A DNA stretch of 38,027 bases from Shewanella hafniensis. Its GTDB lineage: Bacteria; Pseudomonadota; Gammaproteobacteria; Enterobacterales; Shewanellaceae. The notes beneath the pieces are model-generated. The model saw nothing but the letters and a program-made list of their open reading frames with translations. It was not told the origin of the DNA and did not search any database. The stretch is from assembly GCF_019655335.1 (NCBI RefSeq), contig NZ_BPFD01000047.1, positions 1-38,027 of the forward strand, in the 5' to 3' direction. Of the stretch, positions 1 to 9,546 are shown one piece after another. Position numbers and translations under genes: made by a program. Each line of letters opens with the position of its first letter. Position 1 is the first letter of the stretch.

Positions 1-662
1 TGCGCAAGGAAGGCTACCAGGTTGGTCGCTATCTCGTTCGTAAAATTATGCACCGCCTTCGACTTAAAGCAACCCAGCGACGCGCTTACAAGGTGACTAC
101 GCAGCGAAAACACTCAGATGCAGTGGCTGATAACCTGTTAAATATGAACTTTAATCCAGTATCGGCTAATCAGGTCTGGGCGGGTGACGTGACCTATTTA
201 AAGACGGGTGAAGGCTGGATGTATTTAGCAGTGGTGATGGATTTATATTCACGCCGGATTGTGGGATGGCACATAGACAAACGCATGACCACGGATTTGA
301 TATCTAAGGCATTAATAAAAGCCTACAACCTGCGACAACCAGCGCGAGGGCTGGTATTTCACAGTGACCGAGGCTCGCAATATACCAGTAAGCAATTCGG
401 TAGGCTGCTATCGAGCTATGGTATCCGAGCCAGCATGGGTGATGTGGGGGCGTGTTGGGATAATGCCGTTGTTGAGCGATTCTTTGGCAGCTTAAAACAC
501 GATTGGATTTTTAAAGTTAATCAACCAACAAGGGAGTTTATGAAGCAAGATGTGACGGCTTACATGAAATATTATAACTTGGAGCGGCTGCATTCTGCTA
601 ATGACGATCTGTCACCGGTAGAGTTTGAAAATTCTCAAGTAAAAGTGTCCAGTTTGGGTTGA
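1..662 (+). CDS. IS3-family transposase OrfB (5' partial)
   Basis: This is the catalytic (rve-type integrase) part of an IS3-family transposase, which cuts and joins the IS ends. The frame is open from base 3, so the gene begins before the window; the ATG at 48 is internal. The DDE triad is visible: Asp in WAGDVTY, Asp in HSDRGSQYTS, and Glu in NAVVERFFGSLK exactly 35 residues after the second Asp, the DD(35)E spacing of this family. The C-terminal HxxLxxxSPxxFE-like segment (LHSANDDLSPVEFE) is also typical. In intact IS3 elements OrfB is made as an OrfAB fusion by programmed -1 frameshifting; that site is not in view. No internal stop or frameshift is seen, so the visible part looks functional. 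Confidence 0.93.
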   Translation, partial: RKEGYQVGRYLVRKIMHRLRLKATQRRAYKVTTQRKHSDAVADNLLNMNFNPVSANQVWAGDVTYLKTGEGWMYLAVVMDLYSRRIVGWHIDKRMTTDLISKALIKAYNLRQPARGLVFHSDRGSQYTSKQFGRLLSSYGIRASMGDVGACWDNAVVERFFGSLKHDWIFKVNQPTREFMKQDVTAYMKYYNLERLHSANDDLSPVEFENSQVKVSSLG

Positions 663-670
663 CCAGTACA
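640..670 (+). repeat. IS right terminal inverted repeat (IRR)
   Basis: This is the likely right inverted repeat of the IS, overlapping the last codons and stop of the transposase gene. It ends with GGTTGACCAGTACA at 657-670. The exact inner boundary cannot be fixed without the left repeat. Confidence 0.7.
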
Positions 671-1881
671 CATTACTAGTTGCGGCATATCAAAAAAGAC
701 CCGATAAGATATTTATAAACAAGCTAAAATCGACAGCAATTTTATTAGGTTTAGATAATCTTCCTGCAAAAACAGAGGTTGAAGGGAAAAATAAAATCGA
801 GCTTTTTGCTGGTAACGAAATCGAAGATTTAAGGTATAAATTCACACAACAATTTACTAATGAACTTGCTTATCCAGGAGTAACATACCCTGATTATCCT
901 TTTCTGGTTGGTATGATTTTCGAAGTGGAAGATACTTTAATAAACCAACTAACCAAGAAACAGATAACCATTGGCATGGAGGGTGGGCTCCAAAGGAAAA
1001 CAACACCACTAATTTACGCTTGCATGAAGAACAAAGTCGAAGATGTAGTCCAACTCCTTGACGAAGGTGCTAGTGTTAACGTTTTATCTGAAGTAAATGA
1101 CTCACCACTACTGATGTCTTTAGCACAGATGGATTTTACTGACCCTACATCTTCAATGGACGACCGCATTTTTGAGCTAATCTCCAAGAAGTCTCATTCA
1201 GAACAGATCATTAATGCTGTCACCATAAGAAAAATTAATTTCCCCCTTTTTGCCGCTGTTGCAACAGGAAATCCAAATATTGTAAAAAAAATTCTGTCGA
1301 TGAATGACAAAATTAATATTGATTTGCGTGGTGGCCTAGATTGGATTACGCCCCTCTACTATGTCCTTGGTCTAATTAACCAAGTTAAAAATAGACATGC
1401 GGGCGTAGAATACTTTAATAGACATATAACCGAGGAAAACATACATCGTTTACAACCAATGTATGCAGGCTTTGAAAATAGAAAAGAAATAGTCCGCCAA
1501 GAGAGTCTTTCGAGCAGAGAGAATAAAATATTCAAAATCGTGTATGAAATCATGATGGAGAGATATCCTAAAAATCCCTCAAAACTCAGGCAGATCGCTA
1601 GAATATTGATCAATAATGGAGCTAACGTTAACAAGGCACATTCAATAAATGGAATGAATTATACCCCATTGATGCTTGCAGCAGAAAACGACGAAGTAAA
1701 CCTGTTTAAACTGATGATTGAGCACGGTGGAGATTGGAGGAAAGTCTACGTCCTTCCACTAGGCATTAACTCTAAGAAAAAAACAATCAACTGTCTTGAT
1801 ATCGCGGAGTACTTTAAAGCTCAAAATGTTATCGAGTATATAAAAGATACATTGCAACACCCTAATAATCAGTTTATCTAA
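671..1881 (+). pseudogene. Ankyrin-repeat protein gene, 5' end removed by IS insertion
   Basis: A reading frame without stops enters from the IS tip (open from 643) and continues to the TAA at 1879-1881, giving about 403 codons after the junction. The ATG at 913 that a gene caller would choose has no Shine-Dalgarno sequence and lies mid-frame. The 80 codons before it (LLVAAYQKRPDKIF..., IELFAGNEIEDLRYKF...) look like ordinary protein, so the native start was probably upstream of the IS. Ankyrin repeats are visible as TPLIYACMKNKVEDVVQLL followed by DEGASVNVL, as FPLFAAVATGNPNIVKKIL, and as ARILINNGANVNKA then YTPLMLAAENDEVNLFKLM. Such repeats bind partner proteins; no enzymatic domain is recognised. 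The segment is more AT-rich than the core genes that follow. It could still be expressed as a truncated protein from 913 or from an outward IS promoter. Confidence 0.75.
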
Positions 1882-1914
1882 TACGTGAGTATGCAACGCC
1901 TTCGGCAGGCAATA

Positions 1915-1940
1915 AAAAAGCGACCTTTCGGTCGCTTTTT
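1915..1940. terminator. Bidirectional intrinsic terminator
   Basis: A perfect 11-bp stem, AAAAAGCGACC, pairs with GGTCGCTTTTT around the loop TTTC. The A-run on one side and T-run on the other make it a terminator in both directions. It would end the ankyrin-gene transcript (plus) and the gcvP transcript (minus). Confidence 0.85.
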
Positions 1941-1971
1941 GATGCTTCAAATTCGCTGAAGCCGAAAAATG

Positions 1972-2096
1972 ATAATGGCGTTACTGCCGACGATAAGGCA
2001 AGGAAGCCGATGCTTTTCGCCACGGAGTTGACTGGTGTCAATGAGTAGCGAAAAGTGTTGGCTGACGCCGAATTATCTAGGCCAAGTAGCCATTAT
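1972..2096. repeat. Nested inverted-repeat block next to gcvP
   Basis: Several inverted arms lie inside one another: ATAATGGC (1972-1979) with GCCATTAT (2089-2096), AGCC (2005-2008) with GGCT (2060-2063), CTTTTCGC (2013-2020) with GCGAAAAG (2048-2055), and TTGAC (2028-2032) with GTCAA (2037-2041) around the loop TGGT. The right edge abuts the gcvP stop codon. The arrangement resembles a small palindromic repeat element or a long folded 3' UTR. It has no T-run, so it is not a standard terminator. Confidence 0.5.
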
Positions 2097-2099
2097 TAA

Positions 2100-4988
2100 T
2101 TATTCGTAGTCTGATAATGGTGCACACGAACACATCAAATTACGGTCGCCGTACACATCATCGATACGATTCACAGTTGGCCAGAACTTGTTAGTGCGTA
2201 CTGCTGCACTTGGGAACACGGCCACTTCGCGGCTGTATGGACGCGTATCAAACTCTGGGTCCATAATATCTGCCATAGTGTGCGGTGCGTTGTGCAGCGG
2301 GTTGTTGTCCGCCGGCCATTCACCTGATTCTACTTTGGCGATTTCAGCGCGGATTGACACCATAGCGTCGATGAAACGATCGAGTTCCACCTTAGACTCA
2401 GATTCCGTTGGCTCAATCATCAGGGTTCCCGCAACCGGGAAGCTCATGGTTGGCGCGTGGAAACCGTAGTCATTCAAACGCTTAGCGATATCCATTTCGG
2501 TCACGCCTGAGGCTTCTTTCAGTGGACGCAGGTCGATAATACATTCGTGCGCCACGCGATCGTTACGGCCACGGAACAATACTGGGTAGTGTTCAGACAG
2601 CTTCTTCATCACGTAATTTGCGTTTAGCAGCGCAGTTTGGGTAGACTTTTTCAGGCCTTGTGAACCGAGCAGCTTAATGTACATCCAGCTGATTGGCAGA
2701 ATGCCCGCGCTACCGTAAGGTGCGGCTGATACTGCACCGTTGTTATCGCTTTCGCGGCCAGGTTTCACTACAACGTGGCCGGCAACGAACGGCGCTAAGT
2801 GGGCTTTCACGCCGATTGGGCCCATACCTGGACCACCGCCGCCGTGTGGAATCGCGAAGGTTTTGTGCAGGTTAAGGTGCGATACGTCGGCACCGATAAA
2901 GCCAGGAGACGTTAAGCCAACCTGCGCGTTCATGTTAGCGCCGTCTAAGTACACTTGACCACCGTGCTGATGCACTATGTCGCAGATTTCGCGGATAGAT
3001 TCTTCATACACACCGTGGGTCGATGGGTAAGTGATCATGATGCAAGACAGGTTTTCAGCCACTTCGGCGGCTTTGGTCTTCAGATCATCTAAATCGACGT
3101 TACCTTGCTTGTCACAGGCAGTAACTATCACTTGCATACCGGCTAATTGCGCCGATGCGGGGTTAGTACCGTGGGCAGATTGCGGGATCAAACAGATGTT
3201 TCTGTGCGCATCGCCGCGTGACTCATGGTATTTCTTGATGGCTAACAGGCCAGCGTATTCACCTTGAGCGCCTGAGTTAGGTTGGATACACACAGCGTCG
3301 TAGCCTGTGATGTTCACTAACCAAGTCGACAGCTCTTCAATCAACTGAGTGTAACCCTTGGCTTGTTCCAGTGGGCTGAATGGGTGCATATTGGCAAATT
3401 CTGGCCAGCTCACAGGAAGCATTTCAACCGCTGCGTTTAACTTCATGGTGCATGAACCCAATGAAATCATTGAGTAGTTAAGTGCTAAGTCTTTGCTTTC
3501 GAGACGCTTGATATAACGCATCATCTCGGTTTCGCTTTGATAGCGATTGAAGGTTGGGTGGCTTAAAATCGCATCTTGGCGCACGAGTGCAGCCGGAATC
3601 GATTGGCTACCTTGGCTCACGATTTGCGCATCTAATGCGGCAACATCTAAACCATGTCCAACACCTAAAATCACATCAAACAGGGCTTCGATATCTGTGC
3701 GCAATGTGGTTTCGTCTAAGCTTACGCCCACAATGCCGTCGGCATCGAAACGTAGGTTCATTTCAGCAGCCAGTGCGCGTGCATTAACAGCAGCAACGTC
3801 TAAGCCTTTGATGCTGATGGTATCAAACCAAGTGCTGTTAACTAAGCTCACGCCCTTCGCTTTTAAGCCTGCCGCTAAAATATCGGCAAAACGATTAATG
3901 CGTGATGCGATAGTTTTCAGGCCATCTGGGCCGTGGAATACGGCGTAGAAAGACGCCATATTCGCTAATAAAATTTGTGCAGTACAAATGTTTGAGTTGG
4001 CTTTTTCGCGGCGGATATGTTGCTCGCGAGTTTGCATCGCCATACGCAGTGCGCGGTTACCACGGGCGTCTTTTGACACACCAATGATACGGCCAGGCAT
4101 AGAACGTTTGTGTTCGTCACGGGCAACGAAGAAGGCCGCGTGTGGACCACCAAAGCCCATTGGCACACCAAAACGCTGCGCACTACCAAATACCACATCG
4201 GCACCCATAGCGCCCGGTGATTTCAGTAATACCAAAGACATAATGTCGGCAGCTACAGTCACAACCACATTCTTCGCACGCAGAGTGGCGAATAATTCAG
4301 TGAAGTCAGTGATTTGACCGAAACGGTTAGTATATTGGAACAAAGCACCAAACAGTTCGTGGTTTACCGCTTCAGATGCAGGGCCAACTACCACTTCAAA
4401 ACCGAAACACTCAGCGCGGGTTTTCACTACGTCTAAGGTTTGTGGGAACACATCATCGGCAACGAAGAAGATATTGGCTTTTTTCGCTTTAGAAACGCGC
4501 TTGGCAAGCGCCATCGCTTCGGCTGCGGCGGTCGCTTCATCTAACAAAGAAGCAGAAGCCAAATCTAAACCCGTTAAGTCCATCGACACTTGTTGGAAGT
4601 TTAGAATGGCTTCTAAACGGCCTTGGGCGATTTCTGGCTGATATGGCGTATAAGCCGTGTACCAACCTGGGTTTTCAAATACGTTACGCAGGATCACGTT
4701 TGGCACTTGAGTGCCGTAGTAACCCATGCCGATATAGCTCTTAAATACTTGGTTTTGTTTCGCTAAACCACGAATGTAAGCAATGCCTTCGGCTTCGCCG
4801 CAGGAATCACCAATGCTCAGATCTTGGCTTAAACGGATCGACTCAGGCACAATTTGCGCGGTCAGATCGTCCAGTGACTCAGCACCAACAAAATTCAGCA
4901 TCGCTTGCTGTTGGCTGCTATCAGGGCCGATATGACGACGTAAGAATAAATCGTGCTGTTCTAACTGAGTGAGGGTTTGCTTGGTCAT
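2100..4988 (-). CDS. gcvP: Glycine dehydrogenase (decarboxylating), P-protein of the glycine cleavage system
   Basis: The PLP-dependent P-protein decarboxylates glycine and passes the aminomethyl group to the lipoyl arm of GcvH. The protein has 962 aa, close to the E. coli enzyme. It carries both halves of the family: an N-terminal half starting with [15 protein letters not shown] and a C-terminal half with the PLP-binding lysine at about K709 in [19 protein letters not shown]. The GSCTMKLN segment is also characteristic. The start ATG at 4986-4988 follows AACAAGG. The gene is last in gcvT-gcvH-gcvP, but 120 bp separate it from gcvH and that gap holds a terminator-like hairpin and a possible promoter. 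It may therefore be expressed partly on its own. No defect is seen. Confidence 0.98.
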   Translation of the reverse strand: MTKQTLTQLEQHDLFLRRHIGPDSSQQQAMLNFVGAESLDDLTAQIVPESIRLSQDLSIGDSCGEAEGIAYIRGLAKQNQVFKSYIGMGYYGTQVPNVILRNVFENPGWYTAYTPYQPEIAQGRLEAILNFQQVSMDLTGLDLASASLLDEATAAAEAMALAKRVSKAKKANIFFVADDVFPQTLDVVKTRAECFGFEVVVGPASEAVNHELFGALFQYTNRFGQITDFTELFATLRAKNVVVTVAADIMSLVLLKSPGAMGADVVFGSAQRFGVPMGFGGPHAAFFVARDEHKRSMPGRIIGVSKDARGNRALRMAMQTREQHIRREKANSNICTAQILLANMASFYAVFHGPDGLKTIASRINRFADILAAGLKAKGVSLVNSTWFDTISIKGLDVAAVNARALAAEMNLRFDADGIVGVSLDETTLRTDIEALFDVILGVGHGLDVAALDAQIVSQGSQSIPAALVRQDAILSHPTFNRYQSETEMMRYIKRLESKDLALNYSMISLGSCTMKLNAAVEMLPVSWPEFANMHPFSPLEQAKGYTQLIEELSTWLVNITGYDAVCIQPNSGAQGEYAGLLAIKKYHESRGDAHRNICLIPQSAHGTNPASAQLAGMQVIVTACDKQGNVDLDDLKTKAAEVAENLSCIMITYPSTHGVYEESIREICDIVHQHGGQVYLDGANMNAQVGLTSPGFIGADVSHLNLHKTFAIPHGGGGPGMGPIGVKAHLAPFVAGHVVVKPGRESDNNGAVSAAPYGSAGILPISWMYIKLLGSQGLKKSTQTALLNANYVMKKLSEHYPVLFRGRNDRVAHECIIDLRPLKEASGVTEMDIAKRLNDYGFHAPTMSFPVAGTLMIEPTESESKVELDRFIDAMVSIRAEIAKVESGEWPADNNPLHNAPHTMADIMDPEFDTRPYSREVAVFPSAAVRTNKFWPTVNRIDDVYGDRNLMCSCAPLSDYE

Positions 4989-5054
4989 GATAAACCTTGT
5001 TCCAGATTTGCCGTAACTCAGAACTGTAGGGTACTGATTAACGGGCTATTGTTA

Positions 5055-5060
5055 TGTCAA
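5055..5060 (-). promoter_or_regulatory. Possible -35 element of a gcvP promoter
   Basis: Downstream of the hairpin that follows gcvH, the minus strand has an exact TTGACA. No good -10 lies 16-18 bp further on (TCAGTA at 17 bp), so this is weak evidence for a separate gcvP promoter. Confidence 0.25.
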
Positions 5061-5066
5061 ACTTGC

Positions 5067-5099
5067 GCTAAAACAAACGAAGCCCCTGAGGGCTTCGTT
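5067..5099 (-). terminator. Terminator-like hairpin between gcvH and gcvP
   Basis: Read on the minus strand, AACGAAGCCC, loop TCAG, GGGCTTCGTT form a perfect 10-bp stem followed by TGTTTTAG. It starts about 11 nt after the gcvH stop, inside the operon, so it probably lowers gcvP transcription relative to gcvTH or ends the gcvTH transcript. Confidence 0.7.
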
Positions 5100-5110
5100 A
5101 GCGTCGACGA

Positions 5111-5500
5111 TTATTCTTCGTCGATAACAGCTTGGTAACCTTCAGCATCGAGCAGAGCGTCAACTTCTGATTCGTCAGAAGGCATCACGCGGAAGAACCA
5201 GCCTTCGCCGTAAGCGTCGCTGTTAACGAGTTCTGGCGAATCTTCCAGCGCTTCGTTCACGGCAATCACTTCGCCAGAAATAGGGGCATAAATGTCAGAC
5301 GCCGCTTTTACTGATTCAGCTACAGCACAGTCTTCACCCGCAGTCACAGTGTCGCCCACTTCTGGGAGTTCAACGAAAACCATGTCACCTAACAGCTCTT
5401 GGGCGTGCTCAGTGATACCTACTGTGTAGCTACCGTCTTCTTCCTTGCGGATCCATTCGTGTGAAGAGGCGTATTTCAGTTCTGTCGGAATATTGCTCAT
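5111..5500 (-). CDS. gcvH: Glycine cleavage system H-protein
   Basis: The H-protein is the small lipoylated carrier that shuttles the aminomethyl group between GcvP, GcvT and the L-protein. From [10 protein letters not shown] it is 129 aa, the family length. The lipoyl-accepting lysine is K65 in [10 protein letters not shown]. The frame is open 18 codons further upstream, but the start at 5498-5500 is preferred: AAGGA sits 9 nt upstream and homologues begin here. It lies 25 nt downstream of gcvT, so the two are surely co-transcribed. Lipoylation needs LipA/LipB, which are not in this window. Confidence 0.97.
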   Translation of the reverse strand: MSNIPTELKYASSHEWIRKEEDGSYTVGITEHAQELLGDMVFVELPEVGDTVTAGEDCAVAESVKAASDIYAPISGEVIAVNEALEDSPELVNSDAYGEGWFFRVMPSDESEVDALLDAEGYQAVIDEE

Positions 5501-5525
5501 TGTTCTTGTTCCTTGTTCCGTTTTT

Positions 5526-6620
5526 TTAAAATGCTTGTTTACCGTTGCGCACAAAGTTTGGCGCCACTACTCTAACAGCCACACGTTTTTTACGCATTTC
5601 GACTTCCGCCGTATCCCCAATCGAGTTAGGAACACGCGCCATCGCAATAGAATAGCCCAATGTTGGCGAGAAAGTCCCGCTGGTGATCACGCCTTGGTGC
5701 TCAACACCCGCTGCATCGGTGAAAAATACTGGCATATCATGGCGTAACACGCCCTTTTCTTCCATCACTAGACCAACAAGTTTGTCGGTTCCGGCATCGC
5801 GCAGGGCTTCTAGGGCTTTACGACCGATGAAGTCACGATCGCTCGGTTCCCATGCTATGGTCCAGCCCATGTTGGCGGCCAGCGGGTTGATGGTTTCGTC
5901 CATATCTAAGCCGTAGAGATTCATACCAGCTTCGAGACGCAGTGTGTCACGGGCACCGAGGCCACAAGGTTTAACCCCTTGATCTAACAATGCTTGCCAC
6001 ATTGCTTGGGCTTCGTCTTCTGGGACGATAATTTCGTAGCCCGCTTCGCCTGTGTAACCCGTAGTCGCAATAAACAGTGAGCCAGCTTGCTTACCGAAGA
6101 AAGGTTTCATGCCTTCGATGGCGGCGTTTTGATCGCTACTGAACACGGCAGCGGCTTTCGCTTTTGCGTTAGGACCTTGAACGGCAATCATCGCCAGCTC
6201 AGGACGCTCAGTCACAGTGACATCAAAACCTTGGGATTGCTTGGCGATCCAAGCGAGATCTTTTTCGCGGGTCGCTGAGTTCACTACCACGCGGTAGTTA
6301 GTGTCAGTGAGGTAGTAAGTGATGAGGTCGTCGATGACGCCAGCATTTTCGTCTAACATGCCGCCGTATAAGGCTTTACCTGGCACTTTAAGCTTAGCCA
6401 CATCGTTTGCCAGCAACTTACGCAGAAATGCACAAGCGTCGTTACCAATCACATCAACCACAGTCATGTGGGAAACGTCGAACATACCCGCGTCTTGACG
6501 CACGGCATTGTGTTCTTCGATTTGTGAACCATAGTTGAGGGGCATATCCCAACCGTGGAAGTCGACCATCTTAGCGTTTGATTCTAAGTGCTTGTTAAAC
6601 AGAATAGTTTTATTAGCCAT
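5526..6620 (-). CDS. gcvT: Aminomethyltransferase, T-protein of the glycine cleavage system
   Basis: GcvT releases ammonia from the aminomethyl-lipoyl GcvH and transfers the one-carbon unit to tetrahydrofolate, giving 5,10-methylene-THF. The protein has 364 aa, as in E. coli. It begins [25 protein letters not shown] and has the folate-binding family features [16 protein letters not shown], and a C-terminal [18 protein letters not shown]. The ATG at 6618-6620 follows AAGGGAT. It is the first gene of gcvTHP; a -10 hexamer lies about 80 bp upstream. The leader is too short for a tandem glycine riboswitch. Confidence 0.98.
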   Translation of the reverse strand: MANKTILFNKHLESNAKMVDFHGWDMPLNYGSQIEEHNAVRQDAGMFDVSHMTVVDVIGNDACAFLRKLLANDVAKLKVPGKALYGGMLDENAGVIDDLITYYLTDTNYRVVVNSATREKDLAWIAKQSQGFDVTVTERPELAMIAVQGPNAKAKAAAVFSSDQNAAIEGMKPFFGKQAGSLFIATTGYTGEAGYEIIVPEDEAQAMWQALLDQGVKPCGLGARDTLRLEAGMNLYGLDMDETINPLAANMGWTIAWEPSDRDFIGRKALEALRDAGTDKLVGLVMEEKGVLRHDMPVFFTDAAGVEHQGVITSGTFSPTLGYSIAMARVPNSIGDTAEVEMRKKRVAVRVVAPNFVRNGKQAF

Positions 6621-6698
6621 TGTTATCCCTTTTTTGCGGCCTTTTTCAGGTCTCTGCCTAGTGTAGGGTGTAGATACTAGGGTCTAAAATGCGGCGAA

Positions 6699-6704
6699 AT
6701 TATA
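6699..6704 (-). promoter_or_regulatory. Candidate -10 element of the gcvT promoter
   Basis: The minus strand has a consensus TATAAT 79 bp before the gcvT start. The -35 at the usual spacing (TGTATA or GTATAC) is poor, which would fit an activator-dependent promoter. GcvA controls gcv in E. coli; no GcvA site was identified here. Confidence 0.45.
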
Positions 6705-6778
6705 CCTTGCGTCACAAATTTGTATACAGGAGATTTTTCTAATCCGAAGCCATTGCCATTAGATTTTCTCATCTTCAA

Positions 6779-6797
6779 CATGTAATTTTTTTACATG
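6779..6797. other. AT-rich inverted repeat downstream of ubiI
   Basis: CATGTAA, five T, TTACATG form a 7-bp inverted repeat between ubiI and gcvT. It is too AT-rich to be a confident terminator of ubiI, which ends at 6875 on the minus strand. Confidence 0.3.
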
Positions 6798-6874
6798 CGA
6801 AGGCCAGATTTGCGCAGCTTGCAATCAAAATGCTGATATTAGCGGCAATTCTGATCACATTAGCGCAACCGAGG

Positions 6875-8098
6875 CTAACGACATAACTTAGGCAGTGCCG
6901 ACTTATTGCCCATGGCCTGTTGTATGAACACTGTTTTCAGCCCAGCGACATTATCAACCAGATTTAAGCCCAGATCGCGAATCACCTTTTTGACTGGGTT
7001 TGAACCTTCAAATAGGCGTTTAAAGCCCTCCATCGCCGCGATCATCTCCATTGCATCGGCTTTGCGCCAACGTTCAAGTGCACGCAGCTGGGCATAATCG
7101 CCGATATCTTTACCCGCTTGCTGTAATTCGCTGATCACTTCGATGATGCTGGCCGCATCTAAAAAGCCGAGGTTCACCCCTTGGCCCGCCAGTGGATGGA
7201 TAGTGTGGGCGGCGTCGCCTGCCAACACTAAACGGTGGCGGGCAAAATGGCGGGCGTAGCGCATCCGTAATGGGAAGGCTTGGCGCTCGCTTTCCAGCTG
7301 GCAACCCCCTAAACGACCATCGAACGCCGCGGTTAAGTTGCGCTCGAATTGCACTTTGTCCATCGCCAATAATTCATTGGCGCGCTCGGGCGGCACCGAC
7401 CAGACGATGGAGCAGAGATTGTCTTCATACAGGGGTAAAAATGCTAACGGGCCGTCCTTTAAAAACACTTGGCGGGCGGTGGCAAGGTGCGGCATTTCGG
7501 TGCGGATCGTCGCGACGATTGCGTGGTGGCCGTAATCCCAAAAGGTCAGCGGGATCTTGCACTGCTCGCGCACCCAAGAGTTAGCGCCATCGGCGGCGAT
7601 AACGAGTGCAGCACTGACACTTTCGATACCAGACTCGACGCCATTTGCGAGGGTCAGCCAAGCTTCACGCTCACCAAAGGCAATACGTTCTAAGCGTTGG
7701 TTTTGGATATGGGTAATATTGTCAAACTCAGCGACGCGTTTGGCCAGCGCAAAGCTAATGGCATCGTTTTCGATAATCGCGCCGAGACTGGTTTCGCTGA
7801 TGCTGTTGGCATCAAAGGCAATTTTGCCGAAACCGTCTTTATTCCACACTGCCATTTTTTGATAAGGCGTAGCGCGGGAAGTATCTAAATAAGCCCATGC
7901 CCCTAAGTTTTCTAACAAGCGCTGACTCGCCTTATTGATGGCGCTCACCCGCAGGCGCGGCTCGCCGACAACGGCATCCGTGTGGCCCGCATCAATAACG
8001 ACGACATTCAGATCGGCCTGCGCCAATCCAATCGCGGTGGCGAGTCCCACCATGCCGCCACCCACAATGGCGATGTCATAGGCTTGTGAACTTAACAT
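6875..8098 (-). CDS. ubiI: FAD-dependent ubiquinone-biosynthesis hydroxylase, UbiI (VisC) type
   Basis: A 407-aa flavoprotein monooxygenase of the UbiH/UbiF/UbiI family, which hydroxylates the aromatic ring of ubiquinone precursors. The N-terminal Rossmann motif is IAIVGGGMVGLATAIGLAQ and the second FAD motif is LAGDAAHTIHPLAGQGVNLGF, a family signature. The ATG follows AAGGATGTACCC. It lies 42 nt downstream of ubiH in the same direction, as in the E. coli ubiH-ubiI operon, which supports UbiI rather than UbiF. The exact ring position hydroxylated is inferred from synteny only. Confidence 0.9.
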   Translation of the reverse strand: MLSSQAYDIAIVGGGMVGLATAIGLAQADLNVVVIDAGHTDAVVGEPRLRVSAINKASQRLLENLGAWAYLDTSRATPYQKMAVWNKDGFGKIAFDANSISETSLGAIIENDAISFALAKRVAEFDNITHIQNQRLERIAFGEREAWLTLANGVESGIESVSAALVIAADGANSWVREQCKIPLTFWDYGHHAIVATIRTEMPHLATARQVFLKDGPLAFLPLYEDNLCSIVWSVPPERANELLAMDKVQFERNLTAAFDGRLGGCQLESERQAFPLRMRYARHFARHRLVLAGDAAHTIHPLAGQGVNLGFLDAASIIEVISELQQAGKDIGDYAQLRALERWRKADAMEMIAAMEGFKRLFEGSNPVKKVIRDLGLNLVDNVAGLKTVFIQQAMGNKSALPKLCR

Positions 8099-8140
8099 GG
8101 GTACATCCTTTTCGCGTTGCGATACCAGTAAATTGCTGAG

Positions 8141-9397
8141 TTATTTCCAGCCCATCGCCTTTTGAGCAACGGGGGTTTTCAGTGGCGGAAACCAAGATAG
8201 TAAACGTAATCCGAGATTACGCCCCAGCGTCATCGGCCAGTATTGGTTTGAAAAGCCACGGACTAAAAATTCGATATTGCGGATAGTGCTGTTTCTGTCG
8301 TGTTCGCGGGCATTAAGGTACGCATGGGTCACGGCGGCGGAGCCGATATCATCCCCCTGCGCTAGCGCCGTTTTGAGCACCTCAAGCAAGCTTACTACAT
8401 CCCGCAGCCCTAAATTAAAGCCTTGCCCCGCAATAGGATGCAGTGTCTGCGCCGCATTACCGATAAACACACATCTGTGATGGATTGGCCTTGGCATATA
8501 CGACAAATTAAGCGGATACGCATGGCGCGCGCTGACATCGATAAACGTGCCGGCACGATAACCAAAGGCCTGTTGCAGCGCCGCTAAAAACTCGGCCTTA
8601 GGTGCGTCTTGCATCTGTTTAGCCCGCGCATCATCGAGCGCCCAAACGAGAGATAATCGAGGTTGACCTTGGCTATCGGCCATAGGCAACAACGCTAAGG
8701 GACCGGTTTGGGTAAAACGCTCATAGGCCCAATGTTGGTGGAGCTTGTCGGTTTGAATATTGGCAATAATCGCAGTTTGCTCGAAGGCCACTTGGGTCAC
8801 GGGCAAAGCAAAACTGCTGCGCACTTTGGATTGCAGACCATCGGCGGCGACCACGAGTTTTGCTTGAAGGCGCTCGCCCGTGTCGAGCACTAAGGTGTGG
8901 CCTTCTACGGCGGGTTCCACTTGGGCAAGCTTGGCGGGGCAATAGAGTTTTACCTCGCTCTTGTTAAGCTCGTTAAACAACACTTGGCCGACACGCTCAA
9001 GCTCGACCACTTGGCCTAAGGCATCTAAATGAAACTGCGCGGCATTGAGTTCTGTCATGCCAAAGTGGCCGCGATCCGATACATGGATATTTTCAATCGC
9101 CGTGCCTAAATGGGCGAGCTTTGGCCAGAGGCCTAAACGGGATAATTCGAAAATAGAGCCGTGGGCGATGGCAATAGAGCGGGCATCGAATCCGGGGTGT
9201 TGTTTATCGGGAAGGTGCGCTTCGATTAAGGCGATAGAAAGTGGTCTAGCTGCGGATAAAGAAAGACGCGCGAGAGCCAACGCGAGCGTCGCCCCCGCCA
9301 TCGCACCGCCTACAATCACGATGTCGACGTGTTGAACTGAAGTATCCATGTGATTTGTGGCCGTCATGGGGATCTCATTCAAGCTTTGGCATGGCAC
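8141..9397 (-). CDS. ubiH: FAD-dependent 2-octaprenyl-6-methoxyphenol hydroxylase
   Basis: A second UbiH-family flavoprotein monooxygenase of ubiquinone biosynthesis. The FAD motif VDIVIVGGAMAGATLALALA lies near residue 23, and FIGNAAQTLHPIAGQGFNLGLRD is the family's second FAD motif. The open frame allows 418 aa, but ATGs at 9367 (MTATNH) and 9349 (MDTSVQ) are also possible; none has a strong ribosome-binding site, and homologues begin close to the FAD motif. The downstream partner is ubiI. In E. coli pepP separates ygfB from ubiH; here only about 150 bp does. Confidence 0.92.
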   Translation of the reverse strand: MPCQSLNEIPMTATNHMDTSVQHVDIVIVGGAMAGATLALALARLSLSAARPLSIALIEAHLPDKQHPGFDARSIAIAHGSIFELSRLGLWPKLAHLGTAIENIHVSDRGHFGMTELNAAQFHLDALGQVVELERVGQVLFNELNKSEVKLYCPAKLAQVEPAVEGHTLVLDTGERLQAKLVVAADGLQSKVRSSFALPVTQVAFEQTAIIANIQTDKLHQHWAYERFTQTGPLALLPMADSQGQPRLSLVWALDDARAKQMQDAPKAEFLAALQQAFGYRAGTFIDVSARHAYPLNLSYMPRPIHHRCVFIGNAAQTLHPIAGQGFNLGLRDVVSLLEVLKTALAQGDDIGSAAVTHAYLNAREHDRNSTIRNIEFLVRGFSNQYWPMTLGRNLGLRLLSWFPPLKTPVAQKAMGWK

Positions 9398-9546
9398 TGA
9401 GGCATGTAAACATAAAAGATGTGAACATCAGTACTATGCACTCAAAAGCACCAGTGCTATGGATTCAAAGGCAGGCTTACCCGCCTTTAATATCAAATGA
9501 AGCCACTACTGCGTTAATGTATTGAACATTACACAACTGAGGTAAA

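Larger units (their letters stand above)
1..670 (+). mobile_element. IS3-family insertion sequence, right-hand portion
   Basis: The window opens inside an IS3-family element. What is visible is the 3' part of its DDE transposase gene and the right terminal inverted repeat, which ends in CA at 669-670. Read inward, the end begins TGTACTGGTCAACCC, fitting the TG...CA tips usual for IS3 elements. The left end, orfA and the target duplication lie outside the window. The bases just after the tip are CATT, so a 3-4 bp target duplication would be CAT or CATT; this cannot be checked here. The named IS was not identified. Confidence 0.88.

Noticed and set aside
1359..1634. Minus-strand reading frame of 91 codons inside the ankyrin gene
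   Set aside because: It lies wholly inside the ankyrin coding frame on the other strand, has no ribosome site and is unlike any family.
913..1881. Ankyrin protein annotated as a complete gene from ATG 913
   Set aside because: The open frame runs to the IS without a stop and ATG 913 has no ribosome site, so a 5'-truncated gene is the better reading.
1894..1983. Integron attC site at the AACGCC...GGCGTT repeat
   Set aside because: The outer arms resemble an attC, but the bases after GTT (ACTG) do not fit GTTRRRY and the interior is a transcription terminator.
6621..6760. Glycine riboswitch in front of gcvT
   Set aside because: The leader from the predicted start is only about 70-80 nt, too short for a tandem glycine aptamer, and no aptamer-like motifs were seen.
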